A stretch of 64,000 nt of DNA from Haemophilus haemolyticus_M (GCF_003490935.1 NZ_QQGD01000002.1:186001-250000); one strand, 5' to 3'. Shown: positions 24,743-34,084, counted from the stretch's first letter. The notes: a model not told the origin generated them from the letters alone. Translations and numbers: made by a program.

Positions 24743-25768
24743 ATGCAAAATTTACAACCTTTTCACACTTTCCATATTCATGCTAATGCTCGTGAAATTA
24801 TCGAAGCGCATAGCACTGAACAACTACAACAAGCATGGGCTCATTCAAAAGCGGAAAATTTACCCGCACTTTTTCTAGGTCAAGGCAGTAATATGCTATT
24901 TCTAGATGATTTTAATGGTGTGGTGATTTTAAATCGTTTAATGGGCATTACCCACCAACAGGATTCTGATTTTCACTACCTGCATGTGAATGGCGGTGAA
25001 AATTGGCATGAATTGGTGGAGTGGTCTATTAACAATGATATTTATGGATTAGAAAATCTGGCCCTGATTCCTGGCTGTGCAGGCTCTGCACCAATTCAAA
25101 ATATCGGTGCATACGGTGTGGAATTTAAAGATGTATGCGATTATGTAGATGTGCTTAATTTAAACACAAATGAAACCTTCCGACTCGACGTAGAACAATG
25201 TGAATTTGGTTATCGTGAAAGTATTTTCAAACATCATTATCAACAAGGTTATGTGATTACAGCGGTTGGATTAAAGCTCACAAAAAATTGGCAGCCAATT
25301 ATAAAATATGGTTCGCTTGTAGAATTCGAGCCAAAAACAGTCACCGCTAAACAAATTTTTGATGAAGTCTGTCATATCCGTCAAAGCAAATTACCTAATC
25401 CAAATGAATTTGGTAATGCGGGCAGTTTCTTTAAAAATCCAGTTGTCAGTTCAGAACATTTTGAAGAAATCAAAAAACATCACGAAAATCTACCGCACTT
25501 TCCACAGGCAGATGGTTCAATGAAATTAGCGGCAGGCTGGCTGATTGATCAATGCAATCTTAAAGGTTTTCAAATTGGTGGCGCAGCCGTTCATGAAAAA
25601 CAAGCATTAGTGTTAATTAACAAAAGTGGTGCAACAGGACAAGACGTAGTCAAACTCGCCCATCACGTTCGCAAAACTGTTGCAGAAAAATTTAGTGTAT
25701 ATTTACAACCTGAAGTCCGCTTTATTGGCGCAACTGGTGAAGTAAATAGCGAGCAAACTATCGCATAA
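24743..25768 (+). CDS. murB: UDP-N-acetylenolpyruvoylglucosamine reductase
   Basis: The 341-residue FAD enzyme reduces UDP-GlcNAc-enolpyruvate to UDP-MurNAc for peptidoglycan. It has the FAD-binding GQGSNMLF, GCAGSAPIQNIGAYG, the Ser proton-donor region GNAGSFFKNPV and the C-terminal LQPEVRFIGATG. Length matches type I MurB (E. coli 342). It is followed by a small gene after 25 bp. Confidence 0.98.
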   Translation: MQNLQPFHTFHIHANAREIIEAHSTEQLQQAWAHSKAENLPALFLGQGSNMLFLDDFNGVVILNRLMGITHQQDSDFHYLHVNGGENWHELVEWSINNDIYGLENLALIPGCAGSAPIQNIGAYGVEFKDVCDYVDVLNLNTNETFRLDVEQCEFGYRESIFKHHYQQGYVITAVGLKLTKNWQPIIKYGSLVEFEPKTVTAKQIFDEVCHIRQSKLPNPNEFGNAGSFFKNPVVSSEHFEEIKKHHENLPHFPQADGSMKLAAGWLIDQCNLKGFQIGGAAVHEKQALVLINKSGATGQDVVKLAHHVRKTVAEKFSVYLQPEVRFIGATGEVNSEQTIA

Positions 25769-25793
25769 TTTATATAGATTAAGGAAATAAATC

Positions 25794-26105
25794 ATGAGCT
25801 TTAAAGAAATTTTAGAAACCTTACCCACAATCGAGCATTTAACCGGTTTAAATGTGATGGATGGTGAGGCTATTATCCACAACATTCCAGCCATACCAGG
25901 TAAATTAGGGTCGCTTCGTCTTTATAATGCGTTGGCTGAAAAATTTAACGGGAAATTAAACCGCACTTCCGCACAACAAGGTGTTGAATGGTTTGCAGAA
26001 CACGTCGAAGATGCTAAAGCTAATCCAGGCAAGCATCCGAACATCGATTTACTATTTAAAGTCATTAATGAAAATCTTAATTTAACCCTCATTCCTCTTT
26101 GCTAA
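25794..26105 (+). CDS. Small conserved protein, probably DUF2322
   Basis: The 103-residue soluble protein, MSFKEILETLPTIEHLTGL, carries NIPAIPGKLGSLRLYNALAEKF and HPNIDLLFKVINENLNL. I believe it belongs to the small Pasteurellaceae/beta-proteobacterial family DUF2322 of unknown function. That is from memory. It has a good AAGGAAA ribosome site and lies between murB and rpoH on the same strand, so it is a real gene despite its size. Confidence 0.75.
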   Translation: MSFKEILETLPTIEHLTGLNVMDGEAIIHNIPAIPGKLGSLRLYNALAEKFNGKLNRTSAQQGVEWFAEHVEDAKANPGKHPNIDLLFKVINENLNLTLIPLC

Positions 26106-26239
26106 TTAATCAGAATTATTTAGAATAATTGAACTTTTGATTGATAAAACCTGTCTTATTAACAAATTGGTTCAATAAGATAGCTTATTGTGCTATAACT
26201 AAGTACATTGATTGGCAAACGCCAAAATAAAGAAGGGAA

Positions 26240-27088
26240 ATGATGGATAAAGAAACACAAATGATGTTAGTTCCTCAAGGCAGTATCGAAGGTTATATTC
26301 GTGCGGCAAATGAATATCCGATGCTGACCGCAGAGGAAGAAAAAGAATTATCAGAACGTTTGTATTATCACGAGGATTTAGATGCTGCGAAAAAACTCAT
26401 TTTGTCGCATCTTCGTTTCGTGATCCATGTTGCGCGTGGCTATTCTGGCTATGGTTTGCCTCAAGCTGACTTAATCCAAGAAGGCAATATCGGCTTAATG
26501 AAAGCTGTCAAACGTTTTAACCCTGAAGTTGGTGTACGTTTGGTGTCATTCGCCGTGCATTGGATTAAAGCTGAAATCCACGAATATGTTCTTCGTAACT
26601 GGCGTATCGTAAAAGTCGCAACCACGAAGGCTCAACGTAAATTATTTTTCAACCTACGCAAAACTAAACAACGTTTAGGCTGGTTTAACGAAAATGAAGT
26701 TGATATCGTGGCAAATGAATTGGGTGTTTCCAAAGAAGATGTGATCGAAATGGAATCGCGTATGAGCGGTGCGGATGTAGGTTTTGATTTACCCACTGAT
26801 GATGCAGAAACAGAGACTTATTCTCCAGCCCTTTATTTGGAAGATAAAAGTTCTAATTTCGCAGCAGAGCTTGAAAATGAAAACTTTGAAAGCCAAGCAA
26901 CCGAGCAATTAGGTGCAGCGTTACAAAGTCTAGATGCGCGTAGTCAGGATATTATCAAAGCTCGTTGGTTAGATGATAACAAAGCTACATTGCACGACTT
27001 GGCAGCCAAATATAATGTCTCTGCGGAACGTATCCGTCAATTAGAAACCAATGCACTGAAAAAATTAAAAAGTGCGGTCAGTTTTTAA
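26240..27088 (+). CDS. rpoH: RNA polymerase sigma-32 (heat shock)
   Basis: The 282-residue sigma factor directs transcription of heat-shock genes. Region 2 is seen in LILSHLRFVIHVARGYSGYGLPQ followed by DLIQEGNIGLMKAV and VSFAVHWIKAEIHEYVLRNW. The RpoH box is QRKLFFNLRK, about residues 131-141, and region 4 is LHDLAAKYNVSAERIRQLE. A double ATG occurs at 26240/26243, with GAAGGGA upstream. A probable target, groESL, is in this window with a sigma-32-like promoter. It ends before a strong bidirectional terminator. Confidence 0.98.
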   Translation: MMDKETQMMLVPQGSIEGYIRAANEYPMLTAEEEKELSERLYYHEDLDAAKKLILSHLRFVIHVARGYSGYGLPQADLIQEGNIGLMKAVKRFNPEVGVRLVSFAVHWIKAEIHEYVLRNWRIVKVATTKAQRKLFFNLRKTKQRLGWFNENEVDIVANELGVSKEDVIEMESRMSGADVGFDLPTDDAETETYSPALYLEDKSSNFAAELENENFESQATEQLGAALQSLDARSQDIIKARWLDDNKATLHDLAAKYNVSAERIRQLETNALKKLKSAVSF

Positions 27089-27101
27089 ATAATTTAGAAA
27101 T

Positions 27102-27129
27102 AAAAAACCTGCTGATTAGCAGGTTTTTT
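27102..27129. terminator. Bidirectional terminator between rpoH and dusC
   Basis: AAAAAACCTGCT (27102-27113), loop GATT, AGCAGGTTTTTT (27118-27129). A perfect 12-bp stem with A and T tracts between convergent genes. Confidence 0.9.
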
Positions 27130-28061
27130 TATTTATCATCTAAACGTAATTTCAAATCTTCAGCTGTTTGGCAAGTCTTAATCTTATCAAACACTTGGTT
27201 CGCCTCATCATATTCCTTATTCAAATAACGTAACCATTGTTTAATTCGTGCCACATGATAAAAACCGCTGTCATATTCATTTTCAACATTAGCATATTTT
27301 TGCAAGATTTTTTGAATCTCACACCAAGGCATTTTTTCTGCATTTGATTTCAGAACATGGCTTAAATTCGGAATATTCAACGCGCCTCGTCCCACCATTA
27401 AATCCTGACAACCTGTTTGAGATAAGCAATCTTGCCCATCTTGCCAATGCCAAATTTCTCCGTTAGCAATAACTGGAATGGATAAACGCTCTCGGACTTC
27501 ACCAATTTTTTTCCAATTAATTCGATCAGCACGATAACCATCGGCTTTTGTGCGTCCATGAACTGTAATTTCGGTTGCACCACCCTTCTCCACCGCATCA
27601 GTAATTTCAAAAGCTTGTGAAATATCATCCCAACCTAACCGCACTTTTACACTAACAGGAAACTCATTGGGCACGGCTTGGCGTAAGGCTTGAGTGGCAC
27701 GATAAATCAATTCAGGCTGTTTCAATAATGCTGCACCTCCATTGCTGCCATTCACAGTTTTAGAGGGACAACCACAATTTAAATCAATGCCATGAGAGCC
27801 AAGATCGATCGCACGAATAGCATTTTCAGCAAGGCATTCTGGATGCTGCCCTAACAACTGCACTCGCACAGGCGTGCCAGAAGAAGTAAAGCCCTGATTT
27901 TTTAATTCAGGGCATAAACGATAAAATACTTTTTCAGGGAGAAGTTGATCAACTACGCGAACAAATTCTGTTATACATAAATCGTAGTCATTCACTTCGG
28001 TAAGAAGTTGACGTACAAAGGGATCTAAAACCCCTTGCATAGGCGCAAGAATAACACGCAC
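27129..28061 (-). CDS. dusC: tRNA-dihydrouridine synthase C
   Basis: The 310-residue FMN enzyme reduces uridine in the tRNA D loop (position 16 for DusC in E. coli). Family features are: the start RVILAPMQGVLDPFVRQLL, the catalytic Cys in LNCGCPSKTVNGSNGGAALL, KVRLGWDD, TVHGRTKADGY and NGEIW. It resembles DusC more than DusA/B (APMQGV start, ENGEIW-like). It overlaps the end of djlA by one base, so the two are co-transcribed. Confidence 0.93.
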   Translation of the reverse strand: MRVILAPMQGVLDPFVRQLLTEVNDYDLCITEFVRVVDQLLPEKVFYRLCPELKNQGFTSSGTPVRVQLLGQHPECLAENAIRAIDLGSHGIDLNCGCPSKTVNGSNGGAALLKQPELIYRATQALRQAVPNEFPVSVKVRLGWDDISQAFEITDAVEKGGATEITVHGRTKADGYRADRINWKKIGEVRERLSIPVIANGEIWHWQDGQDCLSQTGCQDLMVGRGALNIPNLSHVLKSNAEKMPWCEIQKILQKYANVENEYDSGFYHVARIKQWLRYLNKEYDEANQVFDKIKTCQTAEDLKLRLDDK

Positions 28062-28927
28062 TATTTCCAGCCTTTTGCTTTACAAATTAAATCGTAAGCG
28101 GCTTGAATCTGTTGAGTTTTTTCTTTTGCCATTTCCATCATTTCTGGAGGTAAACCTTTCGCCACGAGTTTATCTGGATGGTGTTCATTCATTAAACGAC
28201 GATAAGCACGCTTAACCGTGTTTTGATCGTCAGACTCAGTCACACCCAATACTTTATAGGCATCGTTTAAAGTTGGACCTGAAGCATGTTGGTAACCACC
28301 ACTATTTTGTTGCTGATATTGGTAGCCACCTTGATATGCACCTTGTTGATATTGCTGATAAAAACCGCCTTGAGTAAAAGCTCGAGCAGCCATTTCCATT
28401 GCAATCATTTGTTCAAATTGCATACGAGAAAGACCAAGTTCTTCAGCGATCACATAAAGTACTTCTTTCTCATTTTCGTGAAGTTCTGAATCGGCAAAAG
28501 CCGCTTGAACCTGCACTTGTAAGAACATTCGCAATAAATCAGCACGTTGCCCACAACCAATACGAAATTCACGGATAACTTGGCGAATTGGGAAATCAGA
28601 TTCTTTACCACGACGAAACGCATCTTGCGCTAATTTACGCCCCGCATCATCCAGTTTAAGCTGAATCATTAATTGATTAGCTAATTGAATATCTTCTTCT
28701 GTTACACGCCCTTTCGATTTGCTTAAATGGCCTAACACCGCAAAGGTAGTTTGCATAAACAAGTCTTGACGCGTTGTTTTCTTTTTAAAGAAACTAGAAC
28801 TTACCGAACCAAGTTCATACAATTTTTTATCTGCAATAGAACCTAAAATTAGCCCAGCAATCGCACCAAAAAATCCACCAACTTTCCAACCTAAAAATAC
28901 GCCTATAATTTTTCCAATAAATCCCAT
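28061..28927 (-). CDS. djlA: Membrane-anchored DnaK co-chaperone DjlA
   Basis: The 288-residue protein has a glycine-rich N-terminal membrane helix, which dimerises in E. coli DjlA. A TerB-like helical domain and a Gln/Tyr/Gly-rich linker (GGFYQQYQQGAYQGGYQ) follow. A C-terminal J domain carries the HPD motif in MNEHHPDKLV. It stimulates DnaK at the inner membrane. It is transcribed with dusC (one-base overlap). Confidence 0.95.
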   Translation of the reverse strand: MGFIGKIIGVFLGWKVGGFFGAIAGLILGSIADKKLYELGSVSSSFFKKKTTRQDLFMQTTFAVLGHLSKSKGRVTEEDIQLANQLMIQLKLDDAGRKLAQDAFRRGKESDFPIRQVIREFRIGCGQRADLLRMFLQVQVQAAFADSELHENEKEVLYVIAEELGLSRMQFEQMIAMEMAARAFTQGGFYQQYQQGAYQGGYQYQQQNSGGYQHASGPTLNDAYKVLGVTESDDQNTVKRAYRRLMNEHHPDKLVAKGLPPEMMEMAKEKTQQIQAAYDLICKAKGWK

Positions 28928-29005
28928 TCTTTCCCCTGTTAAGTCAAAGTGCGGTTATTTTTATAATGTTATTTATAATGATGACAAAAATTTATTTCTC
29001 AAGTT

Positions 29006-29647
29006 TTATACGCCAAATTCAGCACGATAAGCACGCATTTCTGGCAAATGGCTACTGTATCGAGGATCTTGTTCGATAAATTGCATCAAATCATCTAAAT
29101 CAATGATTGATAGCACTTGGCATTGATAATCACGTTCAACTTCTTGAATTGCAGAAAGCTCGCCTTTTCCTCGTTCTTTACGGTTTAAGGCGATTAATAC
29201 TGCCGCAAGCTCTGCCTCATTTGCACTAATTAATTCCATAGATTCACGGATCGCAGTACCAGCCGTAATCACGTCATCCACAAGCAAAACTTTTCCTTGC
29301 AATGGGCTACCAATTAAATTACCGCCCTCTCCGTGATCTTTCACTTCTTTGCGATTAAAACACACGGGCTTATCAATACCATAACGATTAAATAGCGCCA
29401 CCGAAACTGAAGTGCCAATTGGAATACCTTTGTAAGCCGGGCCAAAAACCACATCAAAATCTACCGCACTTGCCTGAATTGCCGCAGCATAGAACTCGCC
29501 TAAACGCGCTAAATCTGCCCCCGTATTGAACAAACCCGCATTGAAAAAATACGGACTTTTACGCCCCGACTTCAAAGTAAACTCTCCGAATTTCAATACA
29601 TTTCGGCTTAAAGCAAATTCGATAAAATCACGTTTATATTGTTCCAT
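29006..29647 (-). CDS. pyrE: Orotate phosphoribosyltransferase
   Basis: The 213-residue enzyme converts orotate and PRPP to OMP in pyrimidine synthesis. Features are: FTLKSGRKSPYFFNAG, FGPAYKGIPIG, the flexible loop FNRKEVKDHGEGG and the PRPP motif VLLVDDVITAGTAI. It follows rph by 23 bp, as in E. coli (rph-pyrE). I see no clear attenuator hairpin with a T-run in that short gap. Confidence 0.97.
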   Translation of the reverse strand: MEQYKRDFIEFALSRNVLKFGEFTLKSGRKSPYFFNAGLFNTGADLARLGEFYAAAIQASAVDFDVVFGPAYKGIPIGTSVSVALFNRYGIDKPVCFNRKEVKDHGEGGNLIGSPLQGKVLLVDDVITAGTAIRESMELISANEAELAAVLIALNRKERGKGELSAIQEVERDYQCQVLSIIDLDDLMQFIEQDPRYSSHLPEMRAYRAEFGV

Positions 29648-29670
29648 TTTTTAATCCCTATAAACTGTGT

Positions 29671-30387
29671 TTATAAGCCTATCGCTTCGCGTTGAGCGAT
29701 GAAAATTTGATTACAGCCTTGTTTCGCTAAATCTAATAATGTTAATAATTCTTCATGGCTAAATGGCTCGCCTTCTGCAGTGCCTTGCACCTCAATCATT
29801 CGACCATCTTCCATCATCACAACATTCATATCGGTTTCCGCTGCAGAATCTTCCACATATTCCAAATCACAAACAGCTTGCCCCTCAACAATCCCTACGG
29901 AAATTGCCGAAACTAAACCTTTAATTGGGTTAGTTTTTAACGTGCCATTCTCAATTAAACCGTTAATCGCATCACATAATGCGACTGCTGCACCAGTAAT
30001 GGATGCAGTACGTGTGCCGCCATCCGCTTGAATAACATCACAATCTAAAGTAATCGCACGTTCACCAAGTGCTTTGAGATCCACCATTGCGCGCAAAGAG
30101 CGGGCAATTAAGCGTTGAATTTCCATTGTGCGTCCACCTTGTTTACCTTTAGCCGCTTCACGTTGCATACGACTATGTGTTGAACGTGGCAACATTCCAT
30201 ATTCAGCCGTGACCCAGCCTTGCCCTTGTCCCTTTAAGAAACGTGGTACAGCATCTTCCACTGTTGCAGTACAAAGCACTTTGGTATCACCAAATTCAAC
30301 AAGCACAGAACCTTCAGCGTGCTTGGTGTAATTACGGGTAATTTTAATTTGGCGGGGTTGATTATTTTCTCGATTATTTGGACGCAT
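29671..30387 (-). CDS. rph: RNase PH
   Basis: The 238-residue phosphorolytic 3'-exonuclease trims tRNA and other RNA 3' ends. It has the family blocks GSVLVEFGDTKVLCTATVED, YGMLPRSTHSRMQREAAKG, QADGGTRTASITGA and VCDLEYVEDSAAETDMNVVM. Length is as E. coli Rph (238), and the frame is intact, unlike in E. coli K-12. It is first gene of an rph-pyrE unit. Confidence 0.97.
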   Translation of the reverse strand: MRPNNRENNQPRQIKITRNYTKHAEGSVLVEFGDTKVLCTATVEDAVPRFLKGQGQGWVTAEYGMLPRSTHSRMQREAAKGKQGGRTMEIQRLIARSLRAMVDLKALGERAITLDCDVIQADGGTRTASITGAAVALCDAINGLIENGTLKTNPIKGLVSAISVGIVEGQAVCDLEYVEDSAAETDMNVVMMEDGRMIEVQGTAEGEPFSHEELLTLLDLAKQGCNQIFIAQREAIGL

Positions 30388-30457
30388 AATTATTCCTTGA
30401 TATGGTTTCTAACGATGTAATGAAAAAGCGCACTATTCTAGCACGCTTTAGTTTTCA

Positions 30458-32200
30458 TTATTGGGTAGTTTTTTCAAAGTCACGAATTTTATGGAAAGTT
30501 TCGTTTAAATCTGCCGCAAAATTAATTTTTTGAATATCTGGCGAAGAATTAGATTTAACTAGCATTCTCAACGGCTGGAATTGCATATTGCACAAGTAAA
30601 GTTGTTGATGGGGCAACATGTGTTGAACAAATCGAGTAAGCGCATGAATGCCACCAGCATCAAGCACTGTCACTGCATCACATTGCAGCACAATATGTCG
30701 AATTTCATGATCGGTATGAACCGTTCTATCATGCAAATCCGCAAATAATTTATCCGCAGCAGCAAAGAAAAGTGGACCGCTAATTCGGTAAACCAAAACA
30801 TCATCTAAATCTTCAGGCGCATTGTGTTCAATGGCTTTTGTCATCTCAGCAATCGTCCGAATAAACAAGAGGCTTGCAAGCAACACTCCGACACTAATCG
30901 CAATCACCATATCAAATAATACAGTCAAAATAAGACAAGTCAGCAACACTGCCATTTCATTTTTGCCTGAACGGCGAGCAAGGTGGATAATATTGTGTAC
31001 ACTTGCCATATTCCACGCCACCACTAACAACAAAGCAGCCATCGATGACAAAGGTAAATAAGAAAGGGCTTGCGAAAACAAAAGTAAAGCGAATAAAACA
31101 AGTATTGCGTGCACAACACTCGATATTGGCGATACTGCCCCTGATTTCACATTAGCCGCAGAACGAGCAATCGCAGCTGTTGCCGTAATCCCGCCAAAAA
31201 ACGGAGAAATGATATTTCCCAAGCCTTGCGCTAATAATTCGTTATTAGAGTGATGTTTAGTATCAGTCATATTATCTAAAATCACTGCACAAAGAAGTGA
31301 TTCGATTGCGCCCAATACCGCCATTGAAAAAGCAGCAGGTAACAACGCTTGTAAGCTATTAAAATCCCAATGAATTAATTGTCCTTGCGCATCAGGAATA
31401 TTCCACGGCAGAGAAAAATCTGGCAAGACATTAGGAATCCCATGACCAATGGAACCATCAGGCAAAGTATATTGGAATGCAGATCCAATCGTCGCCACCT
31501 CAAAACCAAAATGCTGTAATGCTATAGATAAAATTGTACCAATAATCACAGCAGGTAGGTGCCCTGGCACTGCCAAACGCAATTTATGCCATTGAGTCAG
31601 GACTAATAGGGTTACCACACCAACCGCTGCATTCGCCCAATTTATCGTAGGAAGTGCGGTAAAAATTGTTTGGATTTTTTCAAGATAATGCGCCGGCATT
31701 TTTTCTATGGAAAGCCCCAAAAAATCCTTAATCTGCAAAGTACCAATAGTAATCCCAATCCCACAAGTAAAACCTAAGGTGACGGGCAACGGAATATATT
31801 CAATTAAACGCCCTAGACGAAATAACGCCATCAAAACCAAAATCAGCCCAGAAAGCAACGTTGCCATCAAAAGGCCACTTAGTCCAAATTGTTGAGTAAC
31901 AGGGTAAAGAATCACAACAAAAGCAGCTGTAGGCCCAGATATATTAAAGCGGGAACCACCCGTCAGCGCGATAACGATACCCGCAATAATTGCCGTATAA
32001 AGACCATGTTGTGGCGGTACACCACTTGCAATAGCCAAAGCCATGGAAAGCGGAATTGCAATCACCCCCACAGTCAACCCTGAAATAATGTCGCGAATCA
32101 GCGATTTTTTCGAATAACCTAAACGAAAGGAATCTTTCAGTGCGCTAAAGGGTTTTACAGCTAAAAAAACATTTTTAGAAAATAACGCTTTAATATGCAT
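30458..32200 (-). CDS. dauA: SulP-family anion/dicarboxylate transporter with STAS domain (DauA type)
   Basis: The 580-residue SulP/SLC26 membrane protein begins its core with DIISGLTVGVIAIPLSMALA, followed by GLYTAIIAGIVIALTGGSRF and NISGPTAAFVVI, and has 12-14 membrane segments. A C-terminal STAS domain (about residues 455-570) includes VVLQCDAVTVLDAGGIHALTRF. It resembles E. coli DauA/YchM, which takes up C4-dicarboxylates at low pH. Sulfate or bicarbonate transport are alternatives. It is a single gene ending about 70 bp from rph. Confidence 0.85.
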   Translation of the reverse strand: MHIKALFSKNVFLAVKPFSALKDSFRLGYSKKSLIRDIISGLTVGVIAIPLSMALAIASGVPPQHGLYTAIIAGIVIALTGGSRFNISGPTAAFVVILYPVTQQFGLSGLLMATLLSGLILVLMALFRLGRLIEYIPLPVTLGFTCGIGITIGTLQIKDFLGLSIEKMPAHYLEKIQTIFTALPTINWANAAVGVVTLLVLTQWHKLRLAVPGHLPAVIIGTILSIALQHFGFEVATIGSAFQYTLPDGSIGHGIPNVLPDFSLPWNIPDAQGQLIHWDFNSLQALLPAAFSMAVLGAIESLLCAVILDNMTDTKHHSNNELLAQGLGNIISPFFGGITATAAIARSAANVKSGAVSPISSVVHAILVLFALLLFSQALSYLPLSSMAALLLVVAWNMASVHNIIHLARRSGKNEMAVLLTCLILTVLFDMVIAISVGVLLASLLFIRTIAEMTKAIEHNAPEDLDDVLVYRISGPLFFAAADKLFADLHDRTVHTDHEIRHIVLQCDAVTVLDAGGIHALTRFVQHMLPHQQLYLCNMQFQPLRMLVKSNSSPDIQKINFAADLNETFHKIRDFEKTTQ

Positions 32201-32324
32201 AAAAAAACTACAAACGATAAATAAAGTGCGGTTATTCTAGCGAAACTTTTAAAAGTTTTTTATGTTCTAGCGCAAAAAACTTGACTAAACTGGAGCAAAT
32301 CTTTATAGTTTGCGCACCTTTTAC

Positions 32325-32414
32325 GGTGAGATGTCCGAGTGGTTGAAGGAGCACGCCTGGAAAGCGTGTATGTGGGAAACTGCATCAAGGGTTCGAATCC
32401 CTTTCTCACCGCCA
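32325..32414 (+). tRNA. serX: tRNA-Ser (GGA anticodon)
   Basis: The acceptor GGTGAGA (32325-32331) pairs with TCTCACC (32404-32410). The discriminator is G and CCA is encoded (32412-32414). The anticodon stem CACGC/GCGTG encloses CTGGAAA with anticodon GGA at 32359-32361. A long variable arm (class II) and T loop GTTCGAATC follow. It reads UCC/UCU serine codons. The accessory DNA immediately downstream suggests past insertion at this gene. Confidence 0.95.
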
Positions 32415-32645
32415 CGAACCTTGTCAAATAACGTCTATCTTGTCAAAAAAAAACGTAAAAACAATGATTTAGTTATATCTAATCTGTTTCTTTAGTTGGT
32501 CTATGTTTGTCTTTGTTTCCGTTTTTAACTCCCTAGCTTAATTAGGTCAAATTTAGGTGAATTAAAACCGTTTAATTTTAACCAAAAAAACTGCCTGTTA
32601 TAAGAACAGTGAAACGACAAAGAAAGCATTTCTGAATCTTTTAAA

Positions 32646-32661
32646 GTGTTACGATTCACAC
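32646..32661. promoter_or_regulatory. Imperfect palindrome upstream of the antitoxin gene
   Basis: GTGTTACGATTCACAC is an imperfect dyad 25 bp before the antitoxin ATG. RelB-type antitoxins bind their own promoters, so this may be the operator. The rest of 32415-32645 shows no gene or integrase. Confidence 0.3.
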
Positions 32662-32685
32662 AAAATGATACAAGAAGAGGATATT

Positions 32686-32940
32686 ATGGCGATTCATCAA
32701 ATACTAACGGAACAAGCTGCGAGTATTACCGATCTAAAACGAAACCCTATGGGAGTAATGCGAGAAAGTGAAAATGGCGTAATAGCTATACTAAATCGTA
32801 ACCAACCTGCATTTTATTGCCTTACACCTGAAATGTTCGCTTATATGCAAGAATTAATAGAAGATGCAGAACTTGTACGAATTGCAGAAGAACGAAAAGC
32901 TGAGGGCTGTTTTATTGAGGTTGATATAAATGACTTATAA
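32686..32940 (+). CDS. RelB/StbD-type antitoxin (Phd/YefM-like)
   Basis: The 84-residue protein starts at ATG 32686 behind AGAAGAGG. The N-terminal MAIHQILTEQAASITDLKRNP is the DNA-binding region of StbD/RelB-like antitoxins. SENGVIAILNRNQPAFYCLTPEMFAYM follows, and the acidic helical C-terminus (LIEDAELVRIAEERK) would wrap the toxin. It overlaps the next gene by 11 bp, typical of a toxin-antitoxin pair. The toxin is truncated, so the antitoxin may now be an orphan regulator. Confidence 0.85.
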   Translation: MAIHQILTEQAASITDLKRNPMGVMRESENGVIAILNRNQPAFYCLTPEMFAYMQELIEDAELVRIAEERKAEGCFIEVDINDL

Positions 32941-33271
32941 ACTGACATTTAGCCCAAAAGAAAAGAAAAAATGGAATAAACTTGGTGATACCATAAAAAA
33001 CCAATTTAAGAAAAAATTACTCGAACGCTTAGAAAATCCATACGTGCCCGCAGATCAGCTTTCTGGCTTTTATCGAAAAGCTTTGTCTATCTATAATAAA
33101 ATCACCTTACCTTTATACAAGGTAAGGTGCTTTTTTATCAGCTTTTCTTCAACTCTTTCAAGAAAGCTACAAAAATCGTTTTTTGGGGCGTGGTTAATTC
33201 CTGCCAGTGTCGGTCTAACTCGTCATTATTCCATTCTGCCAATTCCATACAATCCGAAAAAAAATAGCTGA
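32930..33271 (+). pseudogene. Truncated RelE/StbE-type mRNA interferase toxin
   Basis: The first 47 or so residues (MTYKLTFSPKEKKKWNKLGD, then KKKLLERLENPYVPADQLSGF) match RelE/StbE toxins. At about 33068 the similarity stops. The expected CYKIKLR-GYRLVYQV core with its catalytic arginines is missing. The frame runs on through a terminator hairpin and antisense to the XRE gene, giving a 113-residue product that is not a working RelE. This looks like a recombination or deletion junction. A leftover short peptide could still bind the antitoxin. Confidence 0.75.
33103..33136. terminator. Strong bidirectional terminator
   Basis: CACCTTACCTT (33103-33113), loop TATAC, AAGGTAAGGTG (33119-33129), then CTTTTTT. 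A perfect 11-bp stem. It sits at the 3' end of the XRE gene and just past the break in the toxin gene. Confidence 0.9.
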
Positions 33272-33473
33272 TTGGTGTTTTTAAAAAGGTCGCAATTGCC
33301 ACCAAATGCGACATATTGATTTTATTTGTACCACGTTCATAACGAGAAAGTTGTGGTTGTGAAATATCTACATATTCAGACAATTTTTCTGCCGTATAAC
33401 CCAATTCTTTTCGTTTTTGCTGGATACGTTGTCCGACTGCACGATCTATATCACTAGCGATAGGTTGAACCAT
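33138..33473 (-). CDS. XRE-family transcriptional regulator
   Basis: The 111-residue protein has a Cro/CI-type helix-turn-helix at about residues 14-68 (RIQQKRKELGYTAEKLSEYV followed by DISQPQLSRYERGTNKI). A short C-terminal region (WQELTTPQKTIFVAFLKELKK) could dimerise. Such small regulators are common in phages, islands and type II toxin-antitoxin loci. Its stop abuts the terminator at 33103-33136. It is divergent from the unknown gene at 33630, which it may control. Confidence 0.87.
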   Translation of the reverse strand: MVQPIASDIDRAVGQRIQQKRKELGYTAEKLSEYVDISQPQLSRYERGTNKINMSHLVAIATFLKTPISYFFSDCMELAEWNNDELDRHWQELTTPQKTIFVAFLKELKKS

Positions 33474-33629
33474 AAATCATTGCCACCACTTTATTCATAA
33501 TTGGCATTATTTTTTACAATTTATTACCTTGAATGAATATCCTGTTAAGTATATAATTTTTAAAAATATGCTTTTTACGCATATTTAAGAGTTAATTAGA
33601 TCATATCAATAACCTAAGGAACTTAATTT

Positions 33630-34076
33630 ATGGAATACATTGTCGGTATTATTCTGATTATTGGATTTATTGTTTACAAAATGTATAAGAAAGGTAGAGC
33701 AATAACAGATACCTATATCATTGCAAGTGAAAAGGCTTTCATTATTTTCGCAGAAGATCCTTATGGTGTTTTAAAAAGTCTTTGCCAGCAAGGTGATTTC
33801 CCTACGTCAAAAAGAATTTTGAGGGATTACGAATTATTCAAAGACTTTCAAATGGCAACTCAAACATTATCACATGAAGAAAAAGAGCTTTTTGCAGAAG
33901 ATATCTCATTTGCAATGCTTGGGCTTATTACTTTCTTTATATACGGCGAGAACAGAACAAAAAAGAACTTTAATGATGTTCATCATGATCTTAAACATAA
34001 TTTTGAGTTCAATGACTCATTCAAGCAAGCAAGAAGAAAGGTGTTGTTCTTATATGGAATTTTATATTTGAATTAG
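33630..34076 (+). CDS. Unknown protein with N-terminal membrane anchor
   Basis: The 148-residue protein opens with a single membrane helix (EYIVGIILIIGFIVYKMYK). The rest is soluble and mostly helical, with LKSLCQQGDFPTSKRILRDY and acidic stretches. I do not recognise a family. A CTAAGGAAC ribosome site precedes the ATG. The A+T-rich composition and position after tRNA-Ser, beside an XRE regulator, point to acquired DNA. The next gene starts 8 bp later, so they form a pair. Confidence 0.7.
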   Translation: MEYIVGIILIIGFIVYKMYKKGRAITDTYIIASEKAFIIFAEDPYGVLKSLCQQGDFPTSKRILRDYELFKDFQMATQTLSHEEKELFAEDISFAMLGLITFFIYGENRTKKNFNDVHHDLKHNFEFNDSFKQARRKVLFLYGILYLN

Positions 34077-34084
34077 AGGTTATT

